From an uncultured Lachnospiraceae bacterium (GTDB taxonomy: Bacteria; Bacillota; Clostridia; Lachnospirales; Lachnospiraceae): a stretch of 64,000 nt of DNA. The position numbers and the translations under genes are program-made. Positions 21,121 to 31,543 of the stretch are shown one piece after another (the first letter of the stretch is position 1; the number at the start of each line of letters is the position of its first letter). The stretch is from contig CANQPM010000009.1 in NCBI GenBank assembly GCA_947625775.1, forward strand, positions 88,898 to 152,897, in the 5' to 3' direction. Under the pieces are notes generated by a model that saw only the letters and a program-made list of their open reading frames with translations, was not told the DNA's origin and did not search any database.

Positions 21121-22737
21121 TTAAAGCATCTGGACAACCTCAGCCAAAAGCTGCACGAGAGCCGAATTCCAATACACAGTCACTTCATTTGTGGAATAGC
21201 TCCCTGTCATATCGACAATCGCCTTGGCGGGAGCCGTATTTTCAGAAAGCATCTGCTTTGCAAGCTCGTCAAGGCGCGCGCTGCAAGGTCCTCCAGAGAG
21301 CATGCCCGCCATAGCGCGTCCGTTAAAGCCTGACGGTCTGTGATGAGGGTGCTTTACCGCGTCTGTGCCGCAGTCGGTAAGATAGCAAAGCCCCATAGGA
21401 TTGCGTCCAAGCAGATAATGGAGCTGCTGTGCGGCGGCATTAAGGTATTTCGTATCGTTTGTAAGCTTATATGCATCGTAGAGATGTATGCCGTTGCAGG
21501 CGACATAGAGGTTGCTGCCCCAAATGTAGCCGTCGGCGGTCAGTGATGCGCCGTACCCGTCGGAAAGCGTATTTGAAATGAGCCTGTCGGCAAGCTCAAG
21601 CATAGATGCCTTGATGCGCTCGGCAAGCCCCGCATCGACAGGATATCCGCAGGTAATATAGGCGCGGTTGCCGTAGCTTCCCATATCCTCCCAGCCGTAG
21701 CCGTGATATATTTTTTCACTGGCAAGCTGTTCAAAGTCTTTTCTGTACTGTTCGTCGCCAAAGGTCTTGTAAAGCTCGGCAGCAGCCCAGTAACGTTCGT
21801 CAGTGTCGCAGGCATCTCCGTATTCGCCTGTGCTGATTTCGGGAGGATTTTTAAATCCGCCCTCAAGCGTCATGCTGCGCATAGCTTGGTAAGCCTGCTT
21901 TGACGCGTTTGCAAGCGTATCTGAAAATTCTGCGTCAGCCTCTCTGTACAGGCGGGACGCCATAGCCGCCGCAGCCGCAAAATCCGCTGTCGCCGTGACA
22001 GACGCGGGGCTGATTACAAGCTCCTCCTTTTCCATATCGGGCATGATAAAGCCGCAGAAGCTCCTGCATGAAACCTTATGAAAAAGCTTTCCGTCGCTGT
22101 CCTGCATTTTAAGCATCCAGTCAAGCTCATATTTTATCTCGTCAAGGAAAGGCGAGGGCTTTGTGTCATTGATTTCACTGTCGGGAGAAAGATAGAGCGA
22201 CGAAAGCTTTTTGTTTTCTTCGTATGCATACATAAGCTGCGCGACAGCCATAGCCGCGGGAGCAATATAGCGCCCGTAATCGCCCGCGTCGTGCCAGCCG
22301 CCGCTTACATCTATTTTGCGGTTGCTGCCATATACGACGGCAGGCTCGGTGTGGCATGCGCCATGTGAATATATGCCGCCCGCGCGTTTAGGAATGGCGC
22401 AGCCGCAGCGCTGTAAGTAGAAAAAGGCAGACGCTTTCTGAAAAACGTCATTATATACATCAGCGCCAATTTCAAATGTATCGGATTCGCCATATCCGTC
22501 GGCAGTGATATAATATCTGCCAGGCGCCGTAACCTCGGAAAAATCGCCGATATAATTTATTTCCTTAGCTGAGGGATTATCGGAGCGCTTTGCTGCCGTG
22601 CCGGAATAGACAGATGCGCCGTCGCTTTTTAACACGTTAAAGCTCACGGGCTTGTCAATGCCTGTACTGTTAAATGTAACAAGCTTTTCCATATAGGGCA
22701 GATAGCCGCACTGGTTTATAAAGATGCGTTTATACAT
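21121..22737 (-). CDS. glycoside hydrolase family 9 glucanase, cytoplasmic
   Basis: This 538-residue protein has an N-terminal Ig-like CelD_N module (about 1-90, INQCGYLPYMEKLVTF) and a GH9 catalytic domain. The DAGDYGRY motif with catalytic Asp is near 149, HHRPSGFNGRAM near 465, and the catalytic Glu in NEVTVYWNSALVQLL near 525. There is no signal peptide, so it probably works on imported cello-oligosaccharides or mixed-linkage glucan fragments rather than on polymer outside. It stands alone on the minus strand with GGAGGA before the ATG. Confidence 0.92.
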   Translation of the reverse strand: MYKRIFINQCGYLPYMEKLVTFNSTGIDKPVSFNVLKSDGASVYSGTAAKRSDNPSAKEINYIGDFSEVTAPGRYYITADGYGESDTFEIGADVYNDVFQKASAFFYLQRCGCAIPKRAGGIYSHGACHTEPAVVYGSNRKIDVSGGWHDAGDYGRYIAPAAMAVAQLMYAYEENKKLSSLYLSPDSEINDTKPSPFLDEIKYELDWMLKMQDSDGKLFHKVSCRSFCGFIMPDMEKEELVISPASVTATADFAAAAAMASRLYREADAEFSDTLANASKQAYQAMRSMTLEGGFKNPPEISTGEYGDACDTDERYWAAAELYKTFGDEQYRKDFEQLASEKIYHGYGWEDMGSYGNRAYITCGYPVDAGLAERIKASMLELADRLISNTLSDGYGASLTADGYIWGSNLYVACNGIHLYDAYKLTNDTKYLNAAAQQLHYLLGRNPMGLCYLTDCGTDAVKHPHHRPSGFNGRAMAGMLSGGPCSARLDELAKQMLSENTAPAKAIVDMTGSYSTNEVTVYWNSALVQLLAEVVQML

Positions 22738-22988
22738 AAGTTATCCTCCTTCGCTGCAGGCGCCAATCTGCCGTATGCTTCCCTTGACGGACACAGGTGT
22801 TTCTTTATAAAAAGCATATCGGCAGAATGTCTCCGCAGGCGCCTGACAATAGTATTTTGAAATGCAATCATATACAGTATAGCAGTGAATACGGCAAAAG
22901 CATATCAAATAGCTGTTATTTTTGACGTATTATTTGCCAAAGCGCATTTACATAAGAGCGCGCCAAAAAAGCGCGGGCAAAATGCGCG

Positions 22989-23273
22989 CTACTCAGTCTT
23001 TATCACGCCGATTTCCTTTAGGAAAAGCACGCAGTCCTTAAAGCCCTGCGCATAGGAAAGCTTGACCGACAGCGCGCCTTCCGCCGTATATGCGCATACA
23101 AGGCGGTCTATCAGTTTTAACTCATCCGCGCTGAAACCGTGCGCTTCGACCTCTTTTGTGACGGCGCCGATATCCCTTTGCGCCTGCTTATATTCCTCAT
23201 TGCTTAAAACTATGCTGTCCAGCCGCTCATTTATGACGCGGTCAACCAGCATATCAAAAATGCCTGAATCCAT
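22989..23273 (-). CDS. hypothetical helical protein, 94 residues
   Basis: I do not recognise a named family. The protein is predicted all-helical (for example NEEYKQAQRDIGAVTKEVEA) with no signal peptide or membrane span. AGGAGGT precedes the ATG on the minus strand. It sits alone between the GH9 gene and the fatty acid operon promoter region. Likely cytoplasmic. Confidence 0.65.
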   Translation of the reverse strand: MDSGIFDMLVDRVINERLDSIVLSNEEYKQAQRDIGAVTKEVEAHGFSADELKLIDRLVCAYTAEGALSVKLSYAQGFKDCVLFLKEIGVIKTE

Positions 23274-23545
23274 AATTACCTCCTCTGTATCAACTCCTAA
23301 ATATCCAAGGACTATGTCATAACATAATTATAACCAGATAATTATGCTATAAATGCATCGATGTAATAAATAACCGATATTTGAATTAACATAAAGGTAA
23401 TTTCGCTGTATTAATTGCTGAAAAGTAGGATATATTTAATATACCATTAGTCCGCAAAATATGCAATACCATTAGCGAAAATATGTTCGATTTATTATCG
23501 GGATTATAATACAAAAATAATTGTAAAATTAACAACAAAAAACTA

Positions 23546-23574
23546 TTGACAAATATACCCAATAGGTATATTCT
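23546..23574 (+). promoter_or_regulatory. promoter of the fatty acid synthesis operon
   Basis: TTGACA, 17-base spacer, TATTCT. A 21-bp inverted repeat AATATACC-N5-GGTATATT (23552-23572) fills the spacer and overlaps the -10, so a repressor there would block polymerase. The rest of 23274-23545 is AT-rich and I see no gene in it. Confidence 0.75.
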
Positions 23575-23587
23575 GTATCAGACAATT

Positions 23588-23604
23588 ATTTTGAAACTCA
23601 AAAT
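23588..23604 (+). promoter_or_regulatory. FabT-type operator
   Basis: Perfect 17-bp palindrome ATTTTGA-AAC-TCAAAAT just downstream of the predicted transcription start. It matches the FabT box pattern AnTTTGA-N3-TCAAAnT known from streptococci, and a FabT-like MarR gene ends the same gene cluster (31544). Confidence 0.8.
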
Positions 23605-23677
23605 ATTTGAAGGCAAAAATATTTGAAAGCCAAAATTTTATTATCATTTATTATCAATCGAAAGGAAGGAAACCACA

Positions 23678-23911
23678 ATGTTAGAAAGAGTAAAAGAGAT
23701 TATCGAGGAGCAGTTAAATCTTGACGGAGTTGAAATCACTGAGGAGACGCGCTTTAAGGAGGATTTGGAGGCGGATTCGCTTGACCTTTTCGAGCTTGTA
23801 ATGGCATTCGAGGAGGAGTACGGTGTAGAAATACCTTCTGAGGATTTGGAAGGCATCACTACAGTAGGCTCAATCATTGAATATATGAAGTCAAAAGGCG
23901 TAGAGGCATAA
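23678..23911 (+). CDS. acpP: acyl carrier protein
   Basis: This 77-residue acyl carrier protein shuttles growing fatty acids. Ser in EADSLDLFEL (about residue 37) is the phosphopantetheine attachment site. The protein is acidic and four-helical as expected. AAGGAAGG precedes the ATG. It is first in the fatty acid operon, 176 bases before fabK. The gap carries a degenerate copy of the gene's 3' end (near 23951-23980, ATATGAAG-CAAAAGG). Confidence 0.96.
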   Translation: MLERVKEIIEEQLNLDGVEITEETRFKEDLEADSLDLFELVMAFEEEYGVEIPSEDLEGITTVGSIIEYMKSKGVEA

Positions 23912-24087
23912 TCGCAGCCTTTTGCATTTGGGCGGTATGCCGCGATTGCTTATATGAAGCCAAAAGGTGCAGGACATAAGCGCGGAGCGGGCTTCATACT
24001 CCTGCAGTCTGATTTTTAACAGTATGCCGCATGAAACTGATTATAAGGCATGAGAGGCATTAAGGCATTATAGAGGAACATGAAAAT

Positions 24088-25014
24088 ATGAAAACAAGAG
24101 TCACAGACATTTTAGGAATTGAGTACCCAATTATACAAGGCGGCATGGCGTGGGTTGCAGAGCACAATCTCGCCGCCGCCGTATCAAATGCGGGCGGCTT
24201 AGGCATTATCGGCGCGGGCGGCGCGTCAGCTGAATTTGTCAGGGATCAGATAAGGCAGGTAAAGCAGGCGACAGACAAACCCTTTGGCGTCAACATAATG
24301 CTTATGAATCCCGAAGCTGACGCCATAGCGCAGGCAGTAGCGGACGAGGGCGTACAGGTAGTCACCACAGGCGCGGGCAATCCAGGAAAATATATGAATA
24401 TGTGGAAAGAAGCTGGCGTAAAGGTTATACCCGTAGTAGCAAGCGTGGCAATGGCTAAGCTTATGGAAAGAGGCGGCGCGGATGCCGTAATCGCTGAGGG
24501 AATGGAAAGCGGCGGTCACATAGGATCCACGACGACAATGGCGCTTGTGCCGCAGGTAGCCGACGCGGTGACAATCCCTGTAATCGCGGCGGGCGGCATA
24601 GCCGACGGCAGAGGTTTTGCGGCGGCGTTTATGCTCGGCGCGGAGGCAGTCCAGATGGGTACGCGCTTTGTCGCGGCAAAGGAGTCAGTCGTACACCAAA
24701 ACTACAAGGATATGCTCATCAAGGCAAAAGACATAGATTCAGCAGTCACAGGCATGTCCACAGGGCATCCCGTAAGAAGCATACGCAACAAGATGACGAA
24801 AGAATACCTGCGCCTTGAAAAAGAGGGCGCGGATTTAATGGAGCTTGAAAAGCTCACGCTCGGCTCACTCAGAAAGGCGGTAGTCGAGGGCGACGTCGTA
24901 AACGGCACAGTAATGGCAGGCCAGATTGCGGGGCTTATAAAAAAAGAGCAGACGTGCGCAGAGATAATAAATGAAATCATGGCACAGGCGCAAAAGTTGC
25001 TTAAAATCAACTGA
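24088..25014 (+). CDS. fabK: enoyl-ACP reductase II (FMN-dependent)
   Basis: FabK reduces enoyl-ACP in the last step of each elongation cycle. This 308-residue nitronate monooxygenase-fold protein starts MKTRVTDILGIEYPIIQGGM and shows the flavin-binding stretches NAGGLGIIGAGG, EGMESGGHIG and IAAGGIADGRG. FabK enzymes are FMN-dependent and naturally resistant to triclosan. No fabI is seen in the cluster, so this is probably the main enoyl reductase of the cell. Position between acpP and fabD is the typical Gram-positive order. Confidence 0.95.
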   Translation: MKTRVTDILGIEYPIIQGGMAWVAEHNLAAAVSNAGGLGIIGAGGASAEFVRDQIRQVKQATDKPFGVNIMLMNPEADAIAQAVADEGVQVVTTGAGNPGKYMNMWKEAGVKVIPVVASVAMAKLMERGGADAVIAEGMESGGHIGSTTTMALVPQVADAVTIPVIAAGGIADGRGFAAAFMLGAEAVQMGTRFVAAKESVVHQNYKDMLIKAKDIDSAVTGMSTGHPVRSIRNKMTKEYLRLEKEGADLMELEKLTLGSLRKAVVEGDVVNGTVMAGQIAGLIKKEQTCAEIINEIMAQAQKLLKIN

Positions 25015-25122
25015 CGCCTTGTAGTTACTTTATAACGATTGAAGGGCATTTGCATGGCTCTATTCAGACGCTGGAAACAAGCCTTGCAATTGCATATAAA
25101 TTGACGGAATGAGAGATGAAAT

Positions 25123-26043
25123 ATGGGCAAAACAGCATTTATTTTCCCTGGACAGGGTTCTCAGTACGCTGGAATGGGAAAGGATTTTTATGATACATAC
25201 GAAGAGGCAAGGGCAGTCTACAAGCTTGCGGGCGAAGCCACGGGGCTTGACATGGAGGAGCTGTGCTTTACGGAAAATGACAGGCTGGACATCACGGAGT
25301 ACACGCAGATAGCAATGCTTGCCACTGAAGTGGCGCTGCTAAAGGTACTTGAGTCGAAGGGAAAAAAGGCTGATGTCGCTGCGGGCTTGAGCCTTGGCGA
25401 ATACGGTGCGCTGGCAGCCGCAGACGTAATGGAGCTAAAGGACTTATTCCACTTGATAAGAAAGCGCGGTATTTATATGCAGGAGGCTTATCCGACAGGC
25501 GGAGCCATGACGGCGGTTCTTGGCATGGATAGCGGCAAAATCCTTGAAATCTGTAATCAGACGGAAGGCATAGTCACCATAGCAAACTACAACTGCCCTG
25601 GGCAGATAGTAATAACGGGCGAGGAAAAAGCCGTGGCGAAAGCGTCAGAGGCTTTAAGTGCTGCAGGCGCAAAAAGATGCGTGCCGTTAAAGGTGAGCGG
25701 TCCATTCCACTCAGCGCTTTTGCAGGACGCGGGCAGGAAGCTTCGCGAGGAGCTTGATAAGGTCGAGGTCAAAACTCCAAAAATTCCGTATGTCTGCAAC
25801 GTCAGCGCAAGCTATGTGACAGATGCGTCAGAAATCAGGGACTTGCTTGAAAAGCAGGTTTCAAGCTCAGTACGCTGGCAGCAGAGCGTTGAAAAAATGA
25901 TAGCCGACGGCGTAGACACCTTTGTGGAAATAGGACCAGGCAGGACACTCAGCGGCTTTATGAGAAAGATAAATAAAGACGTGAAATGCGTCAATATGGA
26001 TAAGCTTGCCGATTTGGACAATGTGCTGCAGATTTTGGCATAG
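25123..26043 (+). CDS. fabD: malonyl-CoA:ACP transacylase
   Basis: FabD loads malonyl groups onto ACP. The 306-residue protein shows FPGQGSQYAGMGKDFY at the N-terminus, the nucleophile Ser in GLSLGEYGAL near residue 90, and the catalytic His in GPFHSALL near 195. It lies 108 bases after fabK and 50 before fabG in the same operon. ATG is preceded by GAGAGATGAA, a moderate binding site. Confidence 0.95.
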   Translation: MGKTAFIFPGQGSQYAGMGKDFYDTYEEARAVYKLAGEATGLDMEELCFTENDRLDITEYTQIAMLATEVALLKVLESKGKKADVAAGLSLGEYGALAAADVMELKDLFHLIRKRGIYMQEAYPTGGAMTAVLGMDSGKILEICNQTEGIVTIANYNCPGQIVITGEEKAVAKASEALSAAGAKRCVPLKVSGPFHSALLQDAGRKLREELDKVEVKTPKIPYVCNVSASYVTDASEIRDLLEKQVSSSVRWQQSVEKMIADGVDTFVEIGPGRTLSGFMRKINKDVKCVNMDKLADLDNVLQILA

Positions 26044-26093
26044 CCCAAAAGTGACACATATGTCATTTTATATGACGAATGGAGGAATAAAAA

Positions 26094-26834
26094 ATGCTTA
26101 CAGGTAAGGTTGCTATCGTCACTGGGGCGGGCAGAGGCATAGGGCGCGAGATAGCGCTTGCGCTTGCGGCAGACGGCGCGACAGTTATTGTAAATTACAA
26201 CGGCTCAAAGGAGGCGGCAGACGAAACAGTGTCACAGATAACGGCAGACGGCGGCACAGCCGAGGCGGTACAGTGCAATGTTTCCGATTTTGCGGCGAGC
26301 GAGGCGTTTGTAAAAAAGGTGCTTGAAAAGTATAAAAAAGTTGACATACTCGTCAACAATGCAGGCGTGACAAGAGACAATCTCATTATGAGAATGTCCG
26401 AGGAGGATTACGACGCGGTTCTTGACACAAACCTAAAAGGCGCTTTCAATATGATAAAACACCTGTCGCGCAGCTTTATAAAGCAGAGAAGCGGCAAGAT
26501 AATAAACATATCATCGGTAAGCGGCATACGCGGCAATGCGGGACAGTCAAATTATTCGGCGTCAAAGGCGGGGCTGATAGGGCTTACAAAGAGCGTGGCA
26601 AAGGAGCTTGCAAGCCGCGGGATAAACGTAAACGCGGTGGCTCCAGGTCTTATAGACACTGACATGACAAGGGCGCTTTCAGACGACGCGAAAAAGCAGC
26701 TTGCGGCATCCATACCGATGGGAAAAATCGGCAGCCCCTCAGACGTGGCAAAGCTTGTGCTGTTTCTGGCAGGAGAAGGCTCGGACTATATTACAGGGCA
26801 GGTCATCAGTGTAGACGGCGGTTTAGCGATATAA
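26094..26834 (+). CDS. fabG: 3-oxoacyl-ACP reductase
   Basis: FabG is the NADPH-dependent ketoacyl-ACP reductase. The 246-residue short-chain dehydrogenase has the cofactor loop TGAGRGIG near residue 12, NNAG near 86, Ser in SSVSGIRGN near 138 and the active YSASK near 151. It ends with the typical YITGQVISVDGGLAI. GGAGGA precedes the ATG. It is close to fabF downstream (34 bases). Confidence 0.96.
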   Translation: MLTGKVAIVTGAGRGIGREIALALAADGATVIVNYNGSKEAADETVSQITADGGTAEAVQCNVSDFAASEAFVKKVLEKYKKVDILVNNAGVTRDNLIMRMSEEDYDAVLDTNLKGAFNMIKHLSRSFIKQRSGKIINISSVSGIRGNAGQSNYSASKAGLIGLTKSVAKELASRGINVNAVAPGLIDTDMTRALSDDAKKQLAASIPMGKIGSPSDVAKLVLFLAGEGSDYITGQVISVDGGLAI

Positions 26835-26868
26835 AATGCGCAGAGCTTGGCGCAGAAAAGAGGAAGGT

Positions 26869-28107
26869 ATGAAAAGGAGAGTAGTAGTAACAGGCATGGG
26901 CGCGATTACCCCTATAGGCAACAGCGTCGAGGAATTTTGGGCAGGAGTCAAGGCGGGTAAAATCGGATTTGACAAAATCAGCTACTTTGACACTACTGAT
27001 TATAAATGTAAGCTGGCAGCGGAGGTAAAAAACTTCGACGCTGCTAATTTTATGGACAAAAAAGCCGCGCGCAGAATGGAGCAGTTTTCACAGTACGCGG
27101 TAGCGGCGGCAAAGGAGGCAATCGAGGACTCAGGACTCGACATGGAAAAAGAGGACGCATACAGGGCAGGCTGCGCTATAGGTAACGGCATAGGCAGCCT
27201 CCAGGCAATGGAGAGAGAGTACACAAGACTTGTGGAAAAAGGTCCTTCAAGGGTTGCGCCGCTTTTTGTCCCGATGGTTATCTCAAACATAGCGGCGGGA
27301 AACGTGAGCATTGCCTATAATCTCAAGGGCAAGAGCATAAATGTAGTGTCAGCGTGCGCCACAGGCACAAATTCAATAGGCGAGGCGTACAGGACAATCC
27401 AGTACGGAGATGCCGACATAATGCTGGCGGGCGGCACGGAGGCGTCAATCACGCCGCTTGGCATAGCAGGCTTCGCATCGCTCACGGCGCTTTCACCATG
27501 CGATGATCCTACGCGCTGTTCAATCCCGTTTGACAAGGACAGAAGCGGTTTTGTAATGGGCGAGGGCTCGGCAGTGGTAGTGCTGGAGGAGCTTGAGCAT
27601 GCAAAGGCAAGGGGCGCGAAAATATACGCGGAGGTGGCAGGCTACGGCTGCTCGTCAGACGCATTCCATATCACGTCGCCCGCAGAGGACGGCGCTGGCG
27701 CGGCGCGCGCAATGCTGAACGCCATAAACGACGCGGGCATTTCCACAGACGACATTACTTACATAAACGCACACGGCACCAGCACGCACCACAATGATTT
27801 GTTTGAGACAAGGGCAATCAAGCTCGCATTTGGCGGGCATGCAAAGGACATAAAGATTAATTCCACCAAGTCAATGGTAGGACATCTTCTCGGCGCGGCA
27901 GGCGCGGTGGAGTTTGTCACCTGCGTCAAGGAGATTGAAGAAGGCTATATCCACAGGACAGTAGGGTTGCAGGAGAGCGAGGAGGAGCTTGACCTCAATT
28001 ACTGTAAGGAGAGCTACAATGAGGACATCACATACGCACTCAGCAACTCGCTTGGCTTTGGCGGGCACAATGCAAGTATTCTGATAAAGAAATACACAGA
28101 GGCGTAA
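26869..28107 (+). CDS. fabF: beta-ketoacyl-ACP synthase II
   Basis: FabF extends acyl-ACP by condensation with malonyl-ACP. The catalytic triad Cys-His-His is visible: Cys in SACATGTNS near 163, His in HGTSTHHND near 303 and His in [11 protein letters not shown] near 340. I use ATG 26869 ([17 protein letters not shown]), which follows AGAGGAAGG; the longer frame from 26836 has no binding site. The protein is 412 residues, the normal length. Confidence 0.96.
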   Translation: MKRRVVVTGMGAITPIGNSVEEFWAGVKAGKIGFDKISYFDTTDYKCKLAAEVKNFDAANFMDKKAARRMEQFSQYAVAAAKEAIEDSGLDMEKEDAYRAGCAIGNGIGSLQAMEREYTRLVEKGPSRVAPLFVPMVISNIAAGNVSIAYNLKGKSINVVSACATGTNSIGEAYRTIQYGDADIMLAGGTEASITPLGIAGFASLTALSPCDDPTRCSIPFDKDRSGFVMGEGSAVVVLEELEHAKARGAKIYAEVAGYGCSSDAFHITSPAEDGAGAARAMLNAINDAGISTDDITYINAHGTSTHHNDLFETRAIKLAFGGHAKDIKINSTKSMVGHLLGAAGAVEFVTCVKEIEEGYIHRTVGLQESEEELDLNYCKESYNEDITYALSNSLGFGGHNASILIKKYTEA

Positions 28108-28129
28108 GAAAATAAGGAAGGTGACACAG

Positions 28130-28561
28130 ATGTCAGTTTATACGGCAAAGGAAATAATGGAAATCATACCGCACAGGCATCCTTTCATGCTGATAGATTC
28201 CATAGAGGAGCTTGAAGAAGGCAAAAGGGCGCTTGGAAAGAAGTGTGTAAGCTTTAATGAGCCGTACTTTGCGGGACATTTTCCACAGAATCCCGTTATG
28301 CCAGGCGTACTCATAATAGAAGCGTTGGCGCAGGTCGGCGCTGTGGCGGTATTAGGACAGCCCGAATGGAAGGGAAAGACAGCATATTTTGTAGGCATAG
28401 ACAAGGCGCGCTTTAAGCAGAAGGTAATCCCAGGTGATGTGCTTATGCTTGAGACAAAGATAATCAAGGTAAAGGGACCTATCGGCGTAGGCGAGGCGAC
28501 GGCAACTGTAAACGGCAAGCTTGTCTGCAAGGCGGAGCTGACATTTGCAGTCGGTGACTGA
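28130..28561 (+). CDS. fabZ: 3-hydroxyacyl-ACP dehydratase
   Basis: FabZ removes water from hydroxyacyl-ACP. The 143-residue hot-dog protein shows [12 protein letters not shown] near 14, the catalytic His in [12 protein letters not shown] near 50 and Glu in VLIIEALAQ near 65. ATG 28130 is chosen because AAGGAAGG ends 8 bases before it; the GTG at 28121 overlaps the binding site. It lies 22 bases after fabF. Confidence 0.95.
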   Translation: MSVYTAKEIMEIIPHRHPFMLIDSIEELEEGKRALGKKCVSFNEPYFAGHFPQNPVMPGVLIIEALAQVGAVAVLGQPEWKGKTAYFVGIDKARFKQKVIPGDVLMLETKIIKVKGPIGVGEATATVNGKLVCKAELTFAVGD

Positions 28562-28616
28562 CCGCTGACAGCTTTTTTGGGCATATTTGCATTGAGCGTA
28601 ATGGAGGGAAATTGTA

Positions 28617-30389
28617 ATGGATAAGAAACAGTCAGGCAGGGCAGTAAGACAGTTTCCGAACTTGTACAACAGATTGGAGGAAAAGCTGAGAAATAAGGCA
28701 GCCGAGCCTGTAAAGGAGAATCATTCCGACGAGCAGGCGGCGGAGGACAAAAGCCTTGTAAAATGCCCTAAATGCGGCAAAATGTTAGAGCGCGGCAGGG
28801 TAGTAAGAAAAAGATATGAGTGCTACGAATGTGGCGCGTATTTCAGGGTGAAAACCAAAAACCGAATCCGCATGGTAGCCGATTACAATACATTTGAGCC
28901 ATGGTTTGAGGATATGGAGGTAAGCAATCCTCTTGATTATGAAGGCTATGAGGGAAAGCTCGCGGCGGCTAGGGAAAAAACAGGCTTAAACGAGGCGGTC
29001 ACAGTCGGGCGCTGTAAGGTATTTGGCGAGGATATTGTCCTTGGCGTGTGCGATTCGCGCTTTCTCATGGCAAGCATGGGGCATGTAGTCGGCGAGAAAA
29101 TCACAAGGGCGATTGAGCAGGCTACGAAGCTGCGGCTTCCTGTATTTATGTTCTGCTGTTCAGGCGGCGCGAGAATGCAGGAGGGAATAATTTCTCTTAT
29201 GCAGATGGCAAAGACTTCCGCGGCAATAAAAAAGCACGGCGACGCGGGACTTTTGTACAGCACGATACTCACGGATCCTACGACAGGTGGTGTCACGGCA
29301 AGCTTTGCAATGCTCGGCGATGTCATAATGGCTGAACCAGGAGCGCTTATAGGCTTTGCAGGACCGCGCGTCATAAAACAGACAATAGGGCAGGAGCTTC
29401 CAGAGGGCTTTCAGACGGCGGAGTTTCTGTTGGAGCACGGCTTTATTGACGGCATAGTGTGCAGGGAAAACCTCAAAAAGACTATATATTTCCTGATAAA
29501 GTCGCACAAATGCGGCGGAAAAAAGATATATGCGGATTTTAGCGAAAATAAGGACTCTCACTTTGAACTCAGCGAGGAGGTCAAGGAGCACAGCTGGTAT
29601 TCAAGCCCGCGCAGCGCGTGGGAGAAGGTTATGGCAGTGCGCCGCGTGGAGCGTCCCGCTGCTACTGATTATATGAAGCATATATTTGACGTGTTCGTGG
29701 AGGCGCACGGCGACAGAGGCTTTAGCGATGACAGGGCGGTAGTCGGCGGCATAGCGTTTCTCGACGGGCAGCCTGTGACAGTCATTGCCGACATAAAGGG
29801 CAAGGACATCAAGGAATGTCAGGAGCGCAACTTTGGCATGCCGCTTCCAGAGGGCTACAGAAAAGCGCTGCGCCTTATGAAGCAGGCGGAAAAATTTAAC
29901 CGCCCCATCATAAGCTTTGTAAACACGTCGGGCGCGTTCTGCGGCATAGAGGCGGAGGAGCGCGGGCAGGGCGAGGCAATCGCACGGAATCTGCTTGAAA
30001 TGTCAGGTCTGAAAGTTCCCGTGCTCTGCATACTGATAGGCGAGGGCGGCAGCGGCGGCGCGCTCGCGACAGCGGTAGGCAACGAGGTGTGGATGATGGA
30101 AAATGCCACATATTCGATTCTCTCGCCCGAAGGCTTTGCATCAATTCTCTGGAAGGACTCCAACAGGGCAAAGGAGGCAAGCGAGGTCATGAACATCACG
30201 GCACAGGATTTAAAGCGCCTGGGCGTGATAGAGCGCATAGTGCCTGAATTTGGCGGCGCGGACAAAAAGACCACGGAGGCAATCGCAGGCTATATGAAGG
30301 AGCACATAAAGGAGTTTCTTGCAAAATATGACGGCAGGAGCGGCGAGGAAATAGCAGCGGAGCGATATGACAGGTTCAGGGCGTTTTAG
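28617..30389 (+). CDS. accDA: fused acetyl-CoA carboxylase carboxyltransferase, beta plus alpha
   Basis: The protein transfers the carboxyl group from biotin to acetyl-CoA to make malonyl-CoA. In one 590-residue chain it joins AccD (about 45-310) and AccA (about 325-590). The AccD part has the four-Cys zinc ribbon CPKCGK...CYECGA (Cys50, 53, 69, 72) and [11 protein letters not shown]. The AccA part has [15 protein letters not shown] and [11 protein letters not shown]. These are separate proteins in Escherichia coli. The reading frame is continuous with no stop between. accB and accC are not in the cluster and must be encoded elsewhere. It follows fabZ after 55 bases. Confidence 0.94.
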   Translation: MDKKQSGRAVRQFPNLYNRLEEKLRNKAAEPVKENHSDEQAAEDKSLVKCPKCGKMLERGRVVRKRYECYECGAYFRVKTKNRIRMVADYNTFEPWFEDMEVSNPLDYEGYEGKLAAAREKTGLNEAVTVGRCKVFGEDIVLGVCDSRFLMASMGHVVGEKITRAIEQATKLRLPVFMFCCSGGARMQEGIISLMQMAKTSAAIKKHGDAGLLYSTILTDPTTGGVTASFAMLGDVIMAEPGALIGFAGPRVIKQTIGQELPEGFQTAEFLLEHGFIDGIVCRENLKKTIYFLIKSHKCGGKKIYADFSENKDSHFELSEEVKEHSWYSSPRSAWEKVMAVRRVERPAATDYMKHIFDVFVEAHGDRGFSDDRAVVGGIAFLDGQPVTVIADIKGKDIKECQERNFGMPLPEGYRKALRLMKQAEKFNRPIISFVNTSGAFCGIEAEERGQGEAIARNLLEMSGLKVPVLCILIGEGGSGGALATAVGNEVWMMENATYSILSPEGFASILWKDSNRAKEASEVMNITAQDLKRLGVIERIVPEFGGADKKTTEAIAGYMKEHIKEFLAKYDGRSGEEIAAERYDRFRAF

Positions 30390-30462
30390 GCGGAAACGCT
30401 TGTAATGCCTGCAGAGCGGACAGAATAGAAACAGTGGCGGAAATAATGGAGGAGTTTTCATA

Positions 30463-31461
30463 ATGACAGTTAAAATCAGCGGCACAGGAAGCGCGCTGCC
30501 CGAAAAAACAGTTACTAATTTTGATATGGCGAAGCTTGTCGATACCTCTGATGAATGGATTCGTGAAAGGACAGGAATAGCGGAGCGCAGAATTTCAACA
30601 AAGGACACAGTATCGACGCTTGCGGCAAAAGCTTGTCAGGCTGCGCTCGAAAACGCGGGGGCTTCGGCGGAGGAGGTAGAGCTGATAATCGTGGCGACCT
30701 GCTCACCCGAGCTTCTGCTTCCATGCTGCGCGTGTCAGGTGCAGAGCATAATAGACGCGCCGCATGCAGCCGCATTTGACATAAATGCCGCATGCTCGGG
30801 ATTTTTATTTGCGCTTAATACAGCCTATGCCTATATGAATACAGGACTATACAAAAATGCGCTGATTGTCGGTAGCGAGGTGCTTTCAAAGCTTGTGGAC
30901 TGGAGTGACCGTTCTACCTGCGTGCTTTTTGGCGACGGGGCGGGAGCGGCGTATATTCAGATGGTAGACGATAAAGATGCGCAGTGTGAAAACGGCAGGC
31001 GCTCAGGAATAGAGAGCATAGTACAGGGCTCAGACGGAGCAAGGGGGGCGGCGCTTTCGTGCGGCGAGCGCGGCGTTTCCAATCCGTTTGCTGTGGACAG
31101 TGAGCAGCCGTCAAAATATATACATATGGACGGACAGGAGGTATATAAGTTTGCCACAAGACAAGTGCCTGCGTGTATAAGCGAGGCGCTTGACAAGGCG
31201 GGGATTGGCGCCAGCGACGTGGATAAATTTGTGCTGCATCAGGCAAATGTAAGGATAATAGAGTCAGTGGCAAAGCGCCTGAAAGCGGACATTTCCAAGT
31301 TTCCGATGAATTTGGACAGGGTAGGGAATATGTCGTCAGCAACTATTCCAGTGCTGCTTGACGAGCTGAACAGAAGCGGTCAGCTAAAGCGCGGCGACAG
31401 GCTTGTGCTGTCAGGCTTTGGCGCAGGGCTGACTTATGGCGCGAGCGTGATTGTTTGGTAA
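30463..31461 (+). CDS. fabH: beta-ketoacyl-ACP synthase III
   Basis: FabH starts fatty acid synthesis by condensing acyl-CoA with malonyl-ACP. The 332-residue thiolase-fold protein has the nucleophile Cys in NAACSGFLFAL near 112, His in LHQANVRI near 257 and Asn in GNMSSATIPV near 287. The N-terminus shows the DEWIRERTGIAER signature. GGAGG precedes the ATG. Its position late in the operon, after accDA and before fabT, differs from the Streptococcus order fabT-fabH-acpP. Confidence 0.95.
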   Translation: MTVKISGTGSALPEKTVTNFDMAKLVDTSDEWIRERTGIAERRISTKDTVSTLAAKACQAALENAGASAEEVELIIVATCSPELLLPCCACQVQSIIDAPHAAAFDINAACSGFLFALNTAYAYMNTGLYKNALIVGSEVLSKLVDWSDRSTCVLFGDGAGAAYIQMVDDKDAQCENGRRSGIESIVQGSDGARGAALSCGERGVSNPFAVDSEQPSKYIHMDGQEVYKFATRQVPACISEALDKAGIGASDVDKFVLHQANVRIIESVAKRLKADISKFPMNLDRVGNMSSATIPVLLDELNRSGQLKRGDRLVLSGFGAGLTYGASVIVW

Positions 31462-31543
31462 AAACACAAGGGCGGCGTTTTTCACGAGTTTTGACTATTT
31501 ATTTATATTGAATATTGATAAGAAGCGAAGGGAGGTGACGGAT

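Noticed and set aside
23552..23572. FapR operator in the fatty acid promoter
   Set aside because: The palindrome TATACC-N5-GGTATA differs from the FapR consensus in sequence and spacing, and no fapR/plsX is seen here.
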